A DNA stretch of 64,000 bases from Desulfosporosinus lacus DSM 15449 (GCF_900129935.1 NZ_FQXJ01000003.1:434001-498000); one strand, 5' to 3'; numbered from the stretch's first letter, positions 38,274 through 47,204 are shown. Notes: a model not told the origin generated them from the sequence alone. Translations and numbers: made by a program.

Positions 38274-39290
38274 ATGAGTGAAACTAAAAAAATGAACATC
38301 CAAACAGTTCGCCAAACTGCACGGGAAAAGCTTAAGGGTTTTTGTCGAGTCTGTCCAGAGTGTAATGGTAAGGCTTGTGTAGGAGAAGTTCCTGGTATGG
38401 GGGGGATGGGCACAGGGACATCGTTTAAAAACAATGTCGAAGCGTTAGCAGCCTATCGCATTAATTTGAGGACTTTGCACGGTGTTAAAAAGCCCAATAC
38501 ACAGATCAAACTTTTTGGTCAAGAATTAAAAACCCCAATCTTCGGTGCTCCGATTACCGGTAATAACTTCAATATGGGTGGGGCTTTGAATGAAGAAGAA
38601 TGGGCTGAGGCTATGATTCAGGGTTGCCTAACTTCGGGGGCCATGGGATCTACAGGGGATGCGCCTGACCCCGCAATGTATAAGGCAGGTCTTGGTGTGG
38701 TTGCGAAAGCCCAGGGTTTAGGTATTCCGTTTATGAAGCCGCGGGAATTGCCGGAAGTATTTGATTATCTGCGTCTGGCAGAAGAAGCAGGAGTTCTTGC
38801 AGTGGGTATGGATGTAGATGCAGCAGGCTTAGTTTCCATCCCTGTCAGCCCAAAAACCAAGGAAGATCTGAAAACGATCATTGACAATACGTCATTACCC
38901 TTCATTATTAAAGGAATCATGACAGTTGAGGAAGCCGAAATAGCTGTTGAAGTTGGTGCTGCCGCAATTGTCGTTTCAAACCACGGTGGAAGAGTACTTG
39001 ATTACACTCCAGGAACGGCGGAGGTCTTGCCGGAAATCGCTGCGGCTGTAGATGGACGCATCCCGGTGATTGTTGACGGTGGAGTCCGTACGGGAGTTGA
39101 TGTTTTGAAGATGTTAGCTTTAGGGGCAGATGCTGTTATGATTGGGAGACCCCTTATTATCGCTGGTTACGGTGGAGGCGCAGAAGGAGTTGCCTTAGCG
39201 ATAAGGAGAATGACGAATGAATTGAAACAGGCTATGGTTCTGACTGGCTGCCAAACACTTGAAGATATTGATATGGATGTGTTTTTTTAA
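38274..39290 (+). CDS. FMN-dependent alpha-hydroxy-acid oxidizing protein
   Basis: TIM-barrel flavoenzyme of the glycolate/lactate oxidase family, 338 aa. Conserved active-site region VVSNHGGRVLDYTPG (catalytic His), VIVDGGVRTGVDVLKMLALG and the phosphate-binding AVMIGRPL. The N-terminus carries CRVCPECNGKACVGEVPG near residues 24-41, a cysteine-rich segment not part of the classical oxidases, which could bind an Fe-S cluster or metal. ATG 38274 follows TGGAGG. In an anaerobe the electron acceptor is unlikely to be oxygen; substrate unknown. Confidence 0.85.
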   Translation: MSETKKMNIQTVRQTAREKLKGFCRVCPECNGKACVGEVPGMGGMGTGTSFKNNVEALAAYRINLRTLHGVKKPNTQIKLFGQELKTPIFGAPITGNNFNMGGALNEEEWAEAMIQGCLTSGAMGSTGDAPDPAMYKAGLGVVAKAQGLGIPFMKPRELPEVFDYLRLAEEAGVLAVGMDVDAAGLVSIPVSPKTKEDLKTIIDNTSLPFIIKGIMTVEEAEIAVEVGAAAIVVSNHGGRVLDYTPGTAEVLPEIAAAVDGRIPVIVDGGVRTGVDVLKMLALGADAVMIGRPLIIAGYGGGAEGVALAIRRMTNELKQAMVLTGCQTLEDIDMDVFF

Positions 39291-39365
39291 AAGGAAAACG
39301 TTTACGAGTTAGTTATTAAGATATTACTATTTCGAGTTTAAATCAAAGAAAAATAAAGTTCAAAA

Positions 39366-39407
39366 AACTTAATTAGGTGGAGATTAAAAACTCCACCTAA
39401 TTAAGTT
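39366..39407 (-). terminator. Perfect 17-bp hairpin with - strand T-tract
   Basis: 39366-39382 pairs with 39391-39407 (loop ATTAAAAA). On the + strand no T-run follows, but the run CAAAAAA at 39361-39367 gives a T-tract for - strand transcription. It may still end the oxidase transcript by stem strength. Confidence 0.5.
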
Positions 39408-39455
39408 AGTGCCAAAAATACCCAAATCGAACCTCGTGAAAGTGGGACAGACTTA

Positions 39456-40472
39456 ATGTGGACAAAAGATTGCCGAATGTGGAATGCAGCGTTAGCAGTT
39501 TTGATACTTCTAACGAGTATATATCTAGGCGGATGTCAATCAGATAAGTTGCCCAAAGCATCCCTTACCTCCTCAGGAACGATTAAATCCGCCCAGCCAG
39601 ACATAGTTAGTGAAGAGGACGATAATTCTATCCCCAAAACTCAAGATACACAAGAAGCGCCAAAGACAGAATCCCGTCCTGAACCAATTGCTGAGCCGGT
39701 TCCCAATCAAAAGGTTGAAGCAAAACCCGTCATTCCTTTGCCTGAAAAATCGCCTCTCGATACTCCAATCCATCCATTTTATAGTTTAGACGGAACTCCG
39801 CCGAGTGCACCAGGACTTGCCATGCGGAAGAGAGAGTTTGCTGCAGAGCCTGAAAAAATTGCTTACCTTACATTTGATGATGGTCCTTATCCGGAAACGA
39901 CGCCTCACCTTCTTGAAATTCTTCGAGAAGAAGGTGTTAAAGCAACATTTTTTGTTTTGGGGCGACAGGCTGAGCGTTATCCGGAACTTCTGAAAGATGA
40001 ATATGTACAGGGCCACGGGATTGGAAACCACAGCTATTCACACGATTACAGTTCGGTTTATCATAGTCCGGAGACTTTTTTAGCAGAGATTAAACAAGCT
40101 GAAGAAGTCATTTTTAAGGTTATTGGAATCCGCCCCCGAATGGTAAGGGCACCTGGAGGTACTCAGGGGCATTTCAATGTAAACTATTACAACACATTAG
40201 ATGCTGAAGATTACTTGGTTTATGATTGGAATGTCAGCAGTGGGGATGCGGCGGCACCGCTTGTTTTAACCGAGCAACTTGTCAAAAATATTGAGGCCCA
40301 AGTGCCTGGCAAAACAAGAGTCATCATTTTAATGCATGATTCAAAAAGCAAAACTACAACCATTGAGGCGCTCCCATTGATTGTTCATTTCTTAAAAGAA
40401 CAAGGATACTCCTTCGGAAAGATTACGCCGAAAGTTGCTCCAATTCTTTTTCCAGGCGGATTTAACAGCTGA
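39456..40472 (+). CDS. Polysaccharide deacetylase lipoprotein, NodB domain
   Basis: Likely removes acetyl groups from peptidoglycan or another surface glycan. Lipobox LGGC (Cys27), a Pro/Glu-rich linker to about residue 115, then the NodB domain: YLTFDDGPYP (catalytic Asp-Asp), HSYSHDY (metal His ligands) and ILMHDSK. 338 aa. The ATG at 39456 has GTGGGA upstream. Strong terminator follows. Confidence 0.9.
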   Translation: MWTKDCRMWNAALAVLILLTSIYLGGCQSDKLPKASLTSSGTIKSAQPDIVSEEDDNSIPKTQDTQEAPKTESRPEPIAEPVPNQKVEAKPVIPLPEKSPLDTPIHPFYSLDGTPPSAPGLAMRKREFAAEPEKIAYLTFDDGPYPETTPHLLEILREEGVKATFFVLGRQAERYPELLKDEYVQGHGIGNHSYSHDYSSVYHSPETFLAEIKQAEEVIFKVIGIRPRMVRAPGGTQGHFNVNYYNTLDAEDYLVYDWNVSSGDAAAPLVLTEQLVKNIEAQVPGKTRVIILMHDSKSKTTTIEALPLIVHFLKEQGYSFGKITPKVAPILFPGGFNS

Positions 40473-40499
40473 AATTAGCAGTTGCGGCTTGCCAATAAA

Positions 40500-40558
40500 G
40501 AGAACGAAAAAGGTGCCTGTATCAATTTATTGATAGGCACCTTTTTCGTTCTCATTTC
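40500..40558 (+). terminator. Intrinsic terminator after deacetylase
   Basis: Long stem: 40500-40517 pairs with 40536-40553, inner TATCAA/TTGATA, two-base bulge TG (40518-40519), loop TTTA. The 3' arm contains TTTTT and is followed by CATTTCA. Confidence 0.8.
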
Positions 40559-40821
40559 ACCACCCTTGTCGGGATTGTCCAAATTCTGTTTTGGATATTG
40601 AGGCGGAAAAATAGTAAGATTCTGGGCTGGATTGAATTAAGATCGGAAATGTACCAGCGTGTGTATCCCAATTCTAAATAATTGGACAATTCACCGTGTA
40701 TTCCAGAATAAGTAATCATTCTGAAGACGTTATTGATGGCTCCCTATGCCTTATCAATCTGGCATAACAATTGCATTGGGAGCGTTAAACCGCTATACTT
40801 AAGGCGAAGGGGGTTGCGATT
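40559..40821. other. Regulatory region before radical-SAM gene
   Basis: No gene. Contains two 18-bp dyads, TCCAAA-N6-TTTGGA (40578-40595) and CCAATT-N6-AATTGG (40668-40685), upstream of the sigma-54 promoter match at 40760. Both are at distances usual for enhancer-binding activators. Confidence 0.5.
40760..40775 (+). promoter_or_regulatory. Sigma-54 promoter
   Basis: TGGCATAACAATTGCA fits the sigma-54 -24/-12 consensus TGGCAYR-N4-TTGCA at every fixed position and spacing (GG at -24, GC at -12). Predicted start near 40786, 36 nt before the radical-SAM gene. The sigma-54 gene rpoN lies at 47205 in this window. Confidence 0.75.
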
Positions 40822-42591
40822 TTGCGTATTCTTCTGGTTGCCCTCAATGCGAAATATATCCATACGAATTTAGCCCTTCGCTATTTGCGAGAGGGAGTTC
40901 GTACGTTATACCCGGATGTTTTGCTTAAAGAATTTAGCATTAATGATCACCTGGATCGGATTGCAGGGGAGATTTATGAAGCCAAGGCCGATGTCGTTGG
41001 TTTTTCATGTTATATTTGGAACCTGAAAGAGACCGTGGAGGTGATTAGACAGCTTCACCCGGTCTGTCCGAATACTCGATTTGTTTTAGGGGGTCCGGAA
41101 GTATCCTTCGAGTCTGAGGAGTTTCTTCTGGAGCATCCTGAAGTAGATGCTCTTGTTATTGGTGAAGGGGAAAAAACCATTTTAGAGCTGTTAAAGGCGT
41201 GGCAGGATGGACATGATCCCTCTCATGTCCAAGGCATTGCTTGGACAAAGAACGGGAAAATTATGCTTAATCCCGCTCCAGTCAGCCCTCTTAGCATGAA
41301 CGATCTGCCGTTTCCTTATACTGAGGACGAAGACTTCACAGGACGGTTGGTCTATGTTGAGACGACTAGGGGATGCCCTTTTAACTGTCAGTATTGCTTA
41401 TCCTCTACTTTTCAAGGAGTCCGTTTTTTGGAGCCTGAGAGGTTTCGAAAGATGTTCCGTCAGTTGTTGAAAAATGGTGCCCGAACCATAAAGTTTGTGG
41501 ACCGAACCTTCAATGCCAATAAACGGCATGCTCTTGGAATTTTAGACATTGTACGAGAGGAAAGTGAGTTACACTCTGATGCCAAGTCGATTCGAGTTCA
41601 CTGCGAAATGGCAGGCGATTTATTAGATGCGGAATGGATGGACTACTTCAGAAATTATCCACGGGGATTAGTTCAATTAGAAATAGGAGTACAATCTACA
41701 CACCAGCCAACTCTGAAGATAGTTTCACGTCCACAAAGGTTTAAAGAGTGGAAGAAATATATAGCTGAAATGCGGTGCTTTGGAATACCGCTTCACTTAG
41801 ACCTGATCGCTGGATTACCTGAGGAAAACTGGCTAAACTTTCGGACATCATTTAATGAGGTATATGAGACAGATCCGGATATGCTTCAGCTAGGCTTTCT
41901 CAAAGTCCTTAAAGGATCTGGTTTGCGTCTGCAAAGCAGTCGCTATGGACTCTTGTTCGTACCTGACCCACCCTATACGATTTTAGAGACTAAGGACTTA
42001 TCACATAGTGAAATACTTCAATTGCAACACATGGAAAGTATTTTGGATAAATATTATAATTCAGGGAAGTTTGAGCACGCCTTACGACATGTCCTCAAAC
42101 TCTTTCCGACCCCCTTTGATTTTTATCATAAGTTTGCAGAGCTTTGGCACAAGAAGGATTGGTTTTCCCGCCAGTGGCAAGGCAAAGCCCTCTTTGATAA
42201 ACTGTGGGAATTTCTCCAAGACGTACAGGATGCCGAAAAAAGGGAAGGGATGGACATCATACCATGGAATATAATCCGTGACGCCTTGAGGTTTGATTAT
42301 TACATGTGGGAACGTCCGAATATCATCCCTGACTATTTACAAGATGAAAACAGCCTGGAGCTGGAGAAGAGAACAGATCAGTGGAAGACAATGCAGGATA
42401 AGATCCGCAAGGATGCTTATTGGGAGATGATAATTCCAGAGGTAAAAAAAATGGACCGGCGGCAGTGGAATCGCAATACAGCGATTGCATATTTTACGTC
42501 GGATTTACTACAAGAATCCAACAGACCTTGTTGGTATCTTTTTCACTATCAACAGGGGAAAGTGAAGGCATACCGATATGAAGAATCATGA
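40822..42591 (+). CDS. B12-binding domain radical SAM protein (DUF4080 type)
   Basis: 589 aa. N-terminal cobalamin-binding domain (residues about 1-145: VGFSCYIWNLKETVEVI, FVLGGPEVSFE, VIGEGEKTILELL) and radical-SAM core with the CxxxCxxC cluster motif in TTRGCPFNCQYCLS near residues 184-191. The C-terminal ~190 residues match the unstudied DUF4080-type extension. TTG start with GAAGGGGG upstream. It appears to be driven by sigma-54. Such enzymes methylate or rearrange unactivated carbons; the target is unknown. Confidence 0.88.
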   Translation: MRILLVALNAKYIHTNLALRYLREGVRTLYPDVLLKEFSINDHLDRIAGEIYEAKADVVGFSCYIWNLKETVEVIRQLHPVCPNTRFVLGGPEVSFESEEFLLEHPEVDALVIGEGEKTILELLKAWQDGHDPSHVQGIAWTKNGKIMLNPAPVSPLSMNDLPFPYTEDEDFTGRLVYVETTRGCPFNCQYCLSSTFQGVRFLEPERFRKMFRQLLKNGARTIKFVDRTFNANKRHALGILDIVREESELHSDAKSIRVHCEMAGDLLDAEWMDYFRNYPRGLVQLEIGVQSTHQPTLKIVSRPQRFKEWKKYIAEMRCFGIPLHLDLIAGLPEENWLNFRTSFNEVYETDPDMLQLGFLKVLKGSGLRLQSSRYGLLFVPDPPYTILETKDLSHSEILQLQHMESILDKYYNSGKFEHALRHVLKLFPTPFDFYHKFAELWHKKDWFSRQWQGKALFDKLWEFLQDVQDAEKREGMDIIPWNIIRDALRFDYYMWERPNIIPDYLQDENSLELEKRTDQWKTMQDKIRKDAYWEMIIPEVKKMDRRQWNRNTAIAYFTSDLLQESNRPCWYLFHYQQGKVKAYRYEES

Positions 42592-43804
42592 ATGGAGTGC
42601 AGTTCGAGTCATGGACAGTGCCTGGCGGCTTGGCGTCAGCCAAGTTTTCTATATACTAGTCAGTTTCATTCTTGTCACCGGGTGTTCGTCTGCCCCTCAG
42701 ACGGGACAACCAGGGGGACCGGCCCCCTCGGTTGTGGACATCTGGCATTCTCTGCAAGGGGCAGAGGCGGATGCCTTAGAGGGTCAGGTTCAAACGATTG
42801 TAAAGACAAATCCTGAGGTTATCGTTAAACTTAACTATGTGCCGGCTCAGAACTTTGCCGCCTTTTCCTACCAAGCAGAAGCAGGCGGGGAAGGCCCGGA
42901 GATTTTTATAGCTTCAAGAGAAATTATCCATGAGCTTTATGGGCAAGGAGCATTGACGCCTGCCGCACATAACGATAAAGAGGCATTTCCTGCAACATTA
43001 ACCGCCTTTCGATTTGGAGAGGTGGAGTATGCACTTCCTTGGATGACGGATATTCCTTTGCTCTATTTTAGAACGGACACTGCTTCAGTGCCTGCCAGTC
43101 TGGCGGAGCTGTTCTCAGTCAATGGGATTTCTATTGCCTCTCCAGATACCGCCACACTTTCAGCATGGTGGAATGGGCAGGGTGGGCGGTTCATGAATGC
43201 CGGAAATATTAGTTTAAATGATCCAAACAATTTGGCGTTTCTTCAACAAATCTTAACTTGGCGGAGTACGAATGTCCTTCGTATTGATCCGGCCGCTCTG
43301 ACCGCATTTGCTAATGGTCAAACACCCTATGTTATCGCAGGAGCCAGTACCGCAAAGCAGTTGACGCAATTAAATGTCCCGTGGGGAAGCATGCCTCTTT
43401 CCGATTTGTTGGGTGGACAAGGGCAAGCGCTGATAGGGACAACGTTAGGAATTGCTAATTCGGCAATTAAAACCACTCCAGCGATGCTGGATGCTATTCA
43501 AACGGTTGAAAAGGCATTGCTCTCACCAGAAGTTGAAGCAGCGATGCAGGTTGCTGGAAGTCTTCTTCCAGCTAATATGAGTTATTATGGACGTCCAGAA
43601 GCTCAGAAAGGCGTTTTTCCTCAGGCAAATATTGCTCTGACCAAAGCCTGGGTTTTGGAGGGGAACGGACAGGAGTGGAAGTTGATTCCCTTGCAAAATG
43701 AGGCATGGAGTAATGTCTTGGCCGGGAATGCCACTCCTGAGGATGCGCTAAATAATGCCCAAGAGCAAGCTGGAAAAGTTTTATCGGTTAAGGGGCAGCC
43801 ATAA
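42578..43804 (+). CDS. Extracellular solute-binding lipoprotein, family 1
   Basis: 408-aa binding protein of the maltose/sugar type (VVDIWHSLQGAEADALEGQV opening; MTDIPLLYFRTD; late WS...LAG). Lipobox LVTGC near Cys36. It starts at ATG 42578, inside the end of the radical-SAM gene (14-nt overlap); ATG 42611 is an alternative. The N-terminal region coincides with a copy of the dispersed repeat (42627-42653), which supplies the start of the signal helix. No permease or ATPase genes adjoin. Ligand unknown. Confidence 0.82.
   Translation: MKNHEWSAVRVMDSAWRLGVSQVFYILVSFILVTGCSSAPQTGQPGGPAPSVVDIWHSLQGAEADALEGQVQTIVKTNPEVIVKLNYVPAQNFAAFSYQAEAGGEGPEIFIASREIIHELYGQGALTPAAHNDKEAFPATLTAFRFGEVEYALPWMTDIPLLYFRTDTASVPASLAELFSVNGISIASPDTATLSAWWNGQGGRFMNAGNISLNDPNNLAFLQQILTWRSTNVLRIDPAALTAFANGQTPYVIAGASTAKQLTQLNVPWGSMPLSDLLGGQGQALIGTTLGIANSAIKTTPAMLDAIQTVEKALLSPEVEAAMQVAGSLLPANMSYYGRPEAQKGVFPQANIALTKAWVLEGNGQEWKLIPLQNEAWSNVLAGNATPEDALNNAQEQAGKVLSVKGQP
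42627..42653 (+). repeat. Dispersed 27-bp repeat, copy 1
   Basis: Core GGCTTGGCGTCAGCCAAG followed by TTTTCTATA. Differs at five positions from the copy at 59478-59504. Contains a perfect 6-bp hairpin CTTGGC-GTCA-GCCAAG. Lies within coding sequence. Confidence 0.7.
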
Positions 43805-43826
43805 TATAATAAGAGGAGGTGAAAAA

Positions 43827-44720
43827 ATGAATAAACAAGGATTAGAACTTATTGTTATTACTGGCTTATCAGGAGCTGGAAGAACTCAGGCAATGCAAAG
43901 TCTTGAAGACCAGGGTTTTTTCTGTGTGGATAATTTACCCCCTACTTTTCTGGTCAAATTTGCTGAGCTTTGTGCTCAGTCCAGAGGCAAGGTTTCTAAA
44001 GCAGCTATTGTTTGTGATCTGCGAGGTGGGGAATTCTTTTCCTCGCTCAGTGAAGCTTTAAACAATCTGGAGAAGGAAGGCTTCCGCCTGGAAGTGCTCT
44101 TTCTAGATGCATCGGATGAAACCTTAATTCGTCGTTATAAAGAATCAAGACGCAGGCACCCACTCTCTCCTCAGGGGCGAGTATTAGATGGAATTCAGGC
44201 TGAACGGCAACAACTGGAAGAACTTAGAATTCGAGCAGATAACATTATAGATACTTCCAACTTGAGTTCCCAGCAACTTCGCAGTCAAGTAGCGGAGCTT
44301 TTTTGCAAAGCTCAGGGGTTAGGCCAAATGGCTGTTTCGGTGATATCCTTTGGTTTTAAATATGGAATGCCCATGGATGCAGACTTGGTTATGGATGTAC
44401 GGTTTCTCCCGAACCCTTATTATGTGGAATCATTACGTCCTCTAACTGGGGAGCATGAATTGGTCAGAGACTACGTCTTTGGCAATCAAATGGCCCAGGA
44501 ATTTATGGAAAAATATTTGAATTTATTGGAGTTTATCCTCCCCAATTATATTAGAGAAGGAAAAACTCATTTGGTAATTGGGATTGGCTGTACGGGTGGA
44601 CAACATCGCTCCGTTGCTATTGCAGAAAGAGTAGGGAGTTTTTTAATAGAACGTGATTATGCCATCACTGTTAAGCACAGGGATGCTATAAAAAACCAAA
44701 AGCGTGGAATAACGCGATGA
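43827..44720 (+). CDS. rapZ: RNase adapter protein RapZ (YvcJ)
   Basis: Nucleotide-binding regulator; in E. coli it steers sRNA decay controlling GlmS, in Firmicutes its role is less clear. 297 aa. The N-terminal P-loop reads GLSGAGRTQ (residues about 12-20), where the usual Walker A Lys is Arg. FFCVDNLPP and the C-terminal VIGIGCTGGQHRSVAIAE motif are typical. ATG 43827 follows AGAGGAGG; the upstream frame from 43755 lies inside the preceding gene. Overlaps yvcK by 4 nt (ATGA). Confidence 0.95.
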   Translation: MNKQGLELIVITGLSGAGRTQAMQSLEDQGFFCVDNLPPTFLVKFAELCAQSRGKVSKAAIVCDLRGGEFFSSLSEALNNLEKEGFRLEVLFLDASDETLIRRYKESRRRHPLSPQGRVLDGIQAERQQLEELRIRADNIIDTSNLSSQQLRSQVAELFCKAQGLGQMAVSVISFGFKYGMPMDADLVMDVRFLPNPYYVESLRPLTGEHELVRDYVFGNQMAQEFMEKYLNLLEFILPNYIREGKTHLVIGIGCTGGQHRSVAIAERVGSFLIERDYAITVKHRDAIKNQKRGITR

Positions 44721-46090
44721 ACCCAAAAAGATACGAACCCTTTTATCGATATCTAAAATGGCTTTACCCCGATTTGAAAGTAAAAAGGTGGTTTATCCTC
44801 GCCGTTCTGGGAATCTTCCTTTTTGCAACAGGATTTTCCGTCATGAATGATGGGGTGGCTATCGGCTATGCGGAGTTGCAATTCCGAGAGGTTATTTACC
44901 AATTGACGGGTAGTACTAAGCATATTGCCGTGCCAACTGGCGCAATTATTAGCGCCCTTGGAATTTTTGCAATTATCATCGGTTTTAAACACATGCTTTA
45001 TTCGATTATTTCTTCTGTGCTCCCGGAAAATGAAGTGAGAATTGTGGATAGGATCTATTCCCGCCACCATTTGAAAAGGGGACCGAAGATTGTAGTGGTT
45101 GGTGGAGGGACAGGGCTTTCTGCCCTTTTGCGTGGTCTTAAGGAATACACCTGTAATCTTACTGCCATTGTGACAGTTTCGGATGATGGGGGAAGTTCTG
45201 GAAAACTGCGTGATGAATTGGGCATACAACCACCCGGAGATGTGCGCAATTGCCTGGTCGCATTGGCTGAGACAGAGGAAATCATGGATACTCTCTTTTC
45301 TTATCGCTTTGAAAGTGGAGCACTCCAGGGACATAGTTTGGGGAACTTACTTTTAGCAGGATTAACCGATACCTTTGGTGATTTTCAAAAGGGAATTGAA
45401 CAGGTCAGCAAAGTGTTTGCACTCCGTGGCAAGGTGTTTCCTACTACCTTGGATCAAGTAGTCCTTATGGCAGATTTAGAAGACGGAACCCGTGTAGTTG
45501 GGGAAACTTCGATTCGAGTCACTGAGGGTAAAATTAAGAGAGTATATCTGGAGCCTAGTGATTGTACCCCTTTACCAGAAGCGATACAGGCAATTGAAGA
45601 AGCAGATCTAATAGTTTTAGGGCCAGGAAGTCTCTATACCAGTGTTTTGCCAAATTTATTGGTCTTAGGGCTTAGAGAAAAGATTCGAGAAGCCAGCGCT
45701 CCCTGTGTTTATGTATGTAATGTTATGACAGAAAAAGGGGAAACAGATGGCTATAAAGTCTCCGATCACCTGCAAGCGATTCTGGATCACTGTGGTGCAG
45801 GCTTTGTAGATGCAGTGCTTGCCTCTCGTGGTGAAATTACTGCTCCGCTTTTAAAACGCTACAGTAAGGAAGAAGCTGTTCCGGTGGTTACTGATCCTAA
45901 AATGGTTCAGCATTTAGGGGCGAAGTATTTTGAAGCGAATTTAGTCCAAGAGGGGAATGTCGTACGTCACGATTCAGATCGACTGGCGAAGGAGCTCATT
46001 CGGTTACTTTTTCGTTTAAAACCAATAGGAGAGCGTATTGCTTTAGTCGATGCCTATTTGCTCACTCGGAAGCTTCGTAAAAATTCATAA
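44717..46090 (+). CDS. yvcK: Gluconeogenesis factor YvcK, membrane-anchored form
   Basis: UDP-GlcNAc-binding protein of the CofD-like fold, needed for normal morphology on gluconeogenic carbon. 457 aa, longer than Bacillus YvcK (about 317), because of an N-terminal part with two transmembrane helices (about 25-45 and 75-95). The YvcK domain starts at KIVVVGGGTGLSALLRGLK near residue 118, with TVSDDGGSSGKLR and ELGIQPPGDVRNCL. ATGA overlap with rapZ; whiA follows. This trio is conserved in Gram-positives. Confidence 0.94.
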   Translation: MNPKRYEPFYRYLKWLYPDLKVKRWFILAVLGIFLFATGFSVMNDGVAIGYAELQFREVIYQLTGSTKHIAVPTGAIISALGIFAIIIGFKHMLYSIISSVLPENEVRIVDRIYSRHHLKRGPKIVVVGGGTGLSALLRGLKEYTCNLTAIVTVSDDGGSSGKLRDELGIQPPGDVRNCLVALAETEEIMDTLFSYRFESGALQGHSLGNLLLAGLTDTFGDFQKGIEQVSKVFALRGKVFPTTLDQVVLMADLEDGTRVVGETSIRVTEGKIKRVYLEPSDCTPLPEAIQAIEEADLIVLGPGSLYTSVLPNLLVLGLREKIREASAPCVYVCNVMTEKGETDGYKVSDHLQAILDHCGAGFVDAVLASRGEITAPLLKRYSKEEAVPVVTDPKMVQHLGAKYFEANLVQEGNVVRHDSDRLAKELIRLLFRLKPIGERIALVDAYLLTRKLRKNS

Positions 46091-46166
46091 GAGGAATCTT
46101 TCTTTAGATGGAGTTACAACACAGCTAGGATAAATTCGTGTAATTATCGATGAATTGGACTCAGTA

Positions 46167-46199
46167 ATCGAACCACGAATCTCGAACATCGAACCACGA
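46167..46199. repeat. Short direct repeat before whiA
   Basis: ATCGAACCACGA at 46167-46178 and 46188-46199, period 21 nt. Related pieces (TCGAACCTCG, TTCGAACCACG) occur at about 39425 and 28442. Confidence 0.5.
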
Positions 46200-46216
46200 G
46201 ATAGGGGGCTGGAGAA

Positions 46217-47161
46217 TTGTCCTTTAGTGCTGTTACGAAAGAAGAACTTGCCCGCTTAGACAGTCAGAAACCCTGTTGTGATTTAGCAGAATTGGCGGCT
46301 TTGGTCCGTATGGATGGAACACTGCAAATTAGTGCAAATCAACAATATACTTTGAATGTGATCACAGAGAGTGCACCTGTAGCTCGTAAGATTTATCGTT
46401 TAGCCAAAGATGTTCTAAAGCGCCAGGTGGATATTGTGGTACGACGCAAGCTGAGACTTCGCAAAAACAATTCATACCTGGTTAGAATCCATCCCCGAGG
46501 ATTAGAAGACTTACAGAGCTTAGGTCTGGTTGATAATAAGGGCCAAATTTACCTGGGAATTGCACCGGATCTTATTAAAAAGCGTTGTGATCAAAAGGCC
46601 TATTTGAGGGGAGCTTTCTTAGCCGGGGGTTCGATCAATAATCCTGAAGGGACCTATCATCTTGAAATTGTCAGTAATGATGAACAACATGCCAAAGAGT
46701 TATGTCAATTGATCAATAGATTTAAACTAGGTGCCAAGGTGAGCATGCGCAAGCATTGGTATGTGGTATATCTCAAAGAGAGTGAACATATTGTGGATTT
46801 TCTTGGTTTCATCGGAGCGCATCATGCTTTATTAGAATTTGAAAATGTTAGAGTTCTTAAAGATGTGCGAAATCAAGTTAATCGCCTAGTTAATTGCGAG
46901 ACTGCTAATCTTGATAAAATTGTTGATGCGGCTGTACGCCAATTGGAGAACATTCAGTTTATAGCCGATACGATTGGGATTCAGTCTTTGCCACCCACCT
47001 TGCGAGAGATAGCTGAGTTGCGGTTAGCTTACTCGGAAGCCAGTTTAAAAGAACTTGGAGAAATGTTGCGACCTAAGGTAGGGAAATCTGGAGTCAATCA
47101 TCGAATGAGAAAAATCGATGAGTTAGCAGATCGAATCAGGAACCAGAAGATAGGAACTTAA
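46217..47161 (+). CDS. whiA: Sporulation/cell-division regulator WhiA
   Basis: DNA-binding protein with a LAGLIDADG-like N-terminal fold ([21 protein letters not shown] near residues 132-152) and a C-terminal helix-turn-helix ([29 protein letters not shown]). 314 aa. In Bacillus it affects division and metabolism. TTG start, GGGGGCTGGA upstream. Follows yvcK after 126 bp that contain the short direct repeats. Confidence 0.95.
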   Translation: MSFSAVTKEELARLDSQKPCCDLAELAALVRMDGTLQISANQQYTLNVITESAPVARKIYRLAKDVLKRQVDIVVRRKLRLRKNNSYLVRIHPRGLEDLQSLGLVDNKGQIYLGIAPDLIKKRCDQKAYLRGAFLAGGSINNPEGTYHLEIVSNDEQHAKELCQLINRFKLGAKVSMRKHWYVVYLKESEHIVDFLGFIGAHHALLEFENVRVLKDVRNQVNRLVNCETANLDKIVDAAVRQLENIQFIADTIGIQSLPPTLREIAELRLAYSEASLKELGEMLRPKVGKSGVNHRMRKIDELADRIRNQKIGT

Positions 47162-47204
47162 AACATGGAAGGATAGAATAAATATAGATATAGGGGGGAA
47201 TAAG

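Noticed and set aside
39293-39306. CcpA (cre) site GGAAAACGTTTACG
   Set aside because: Two mismatches at the outer positions and a location after the oxidase gene with no promoter nearby.
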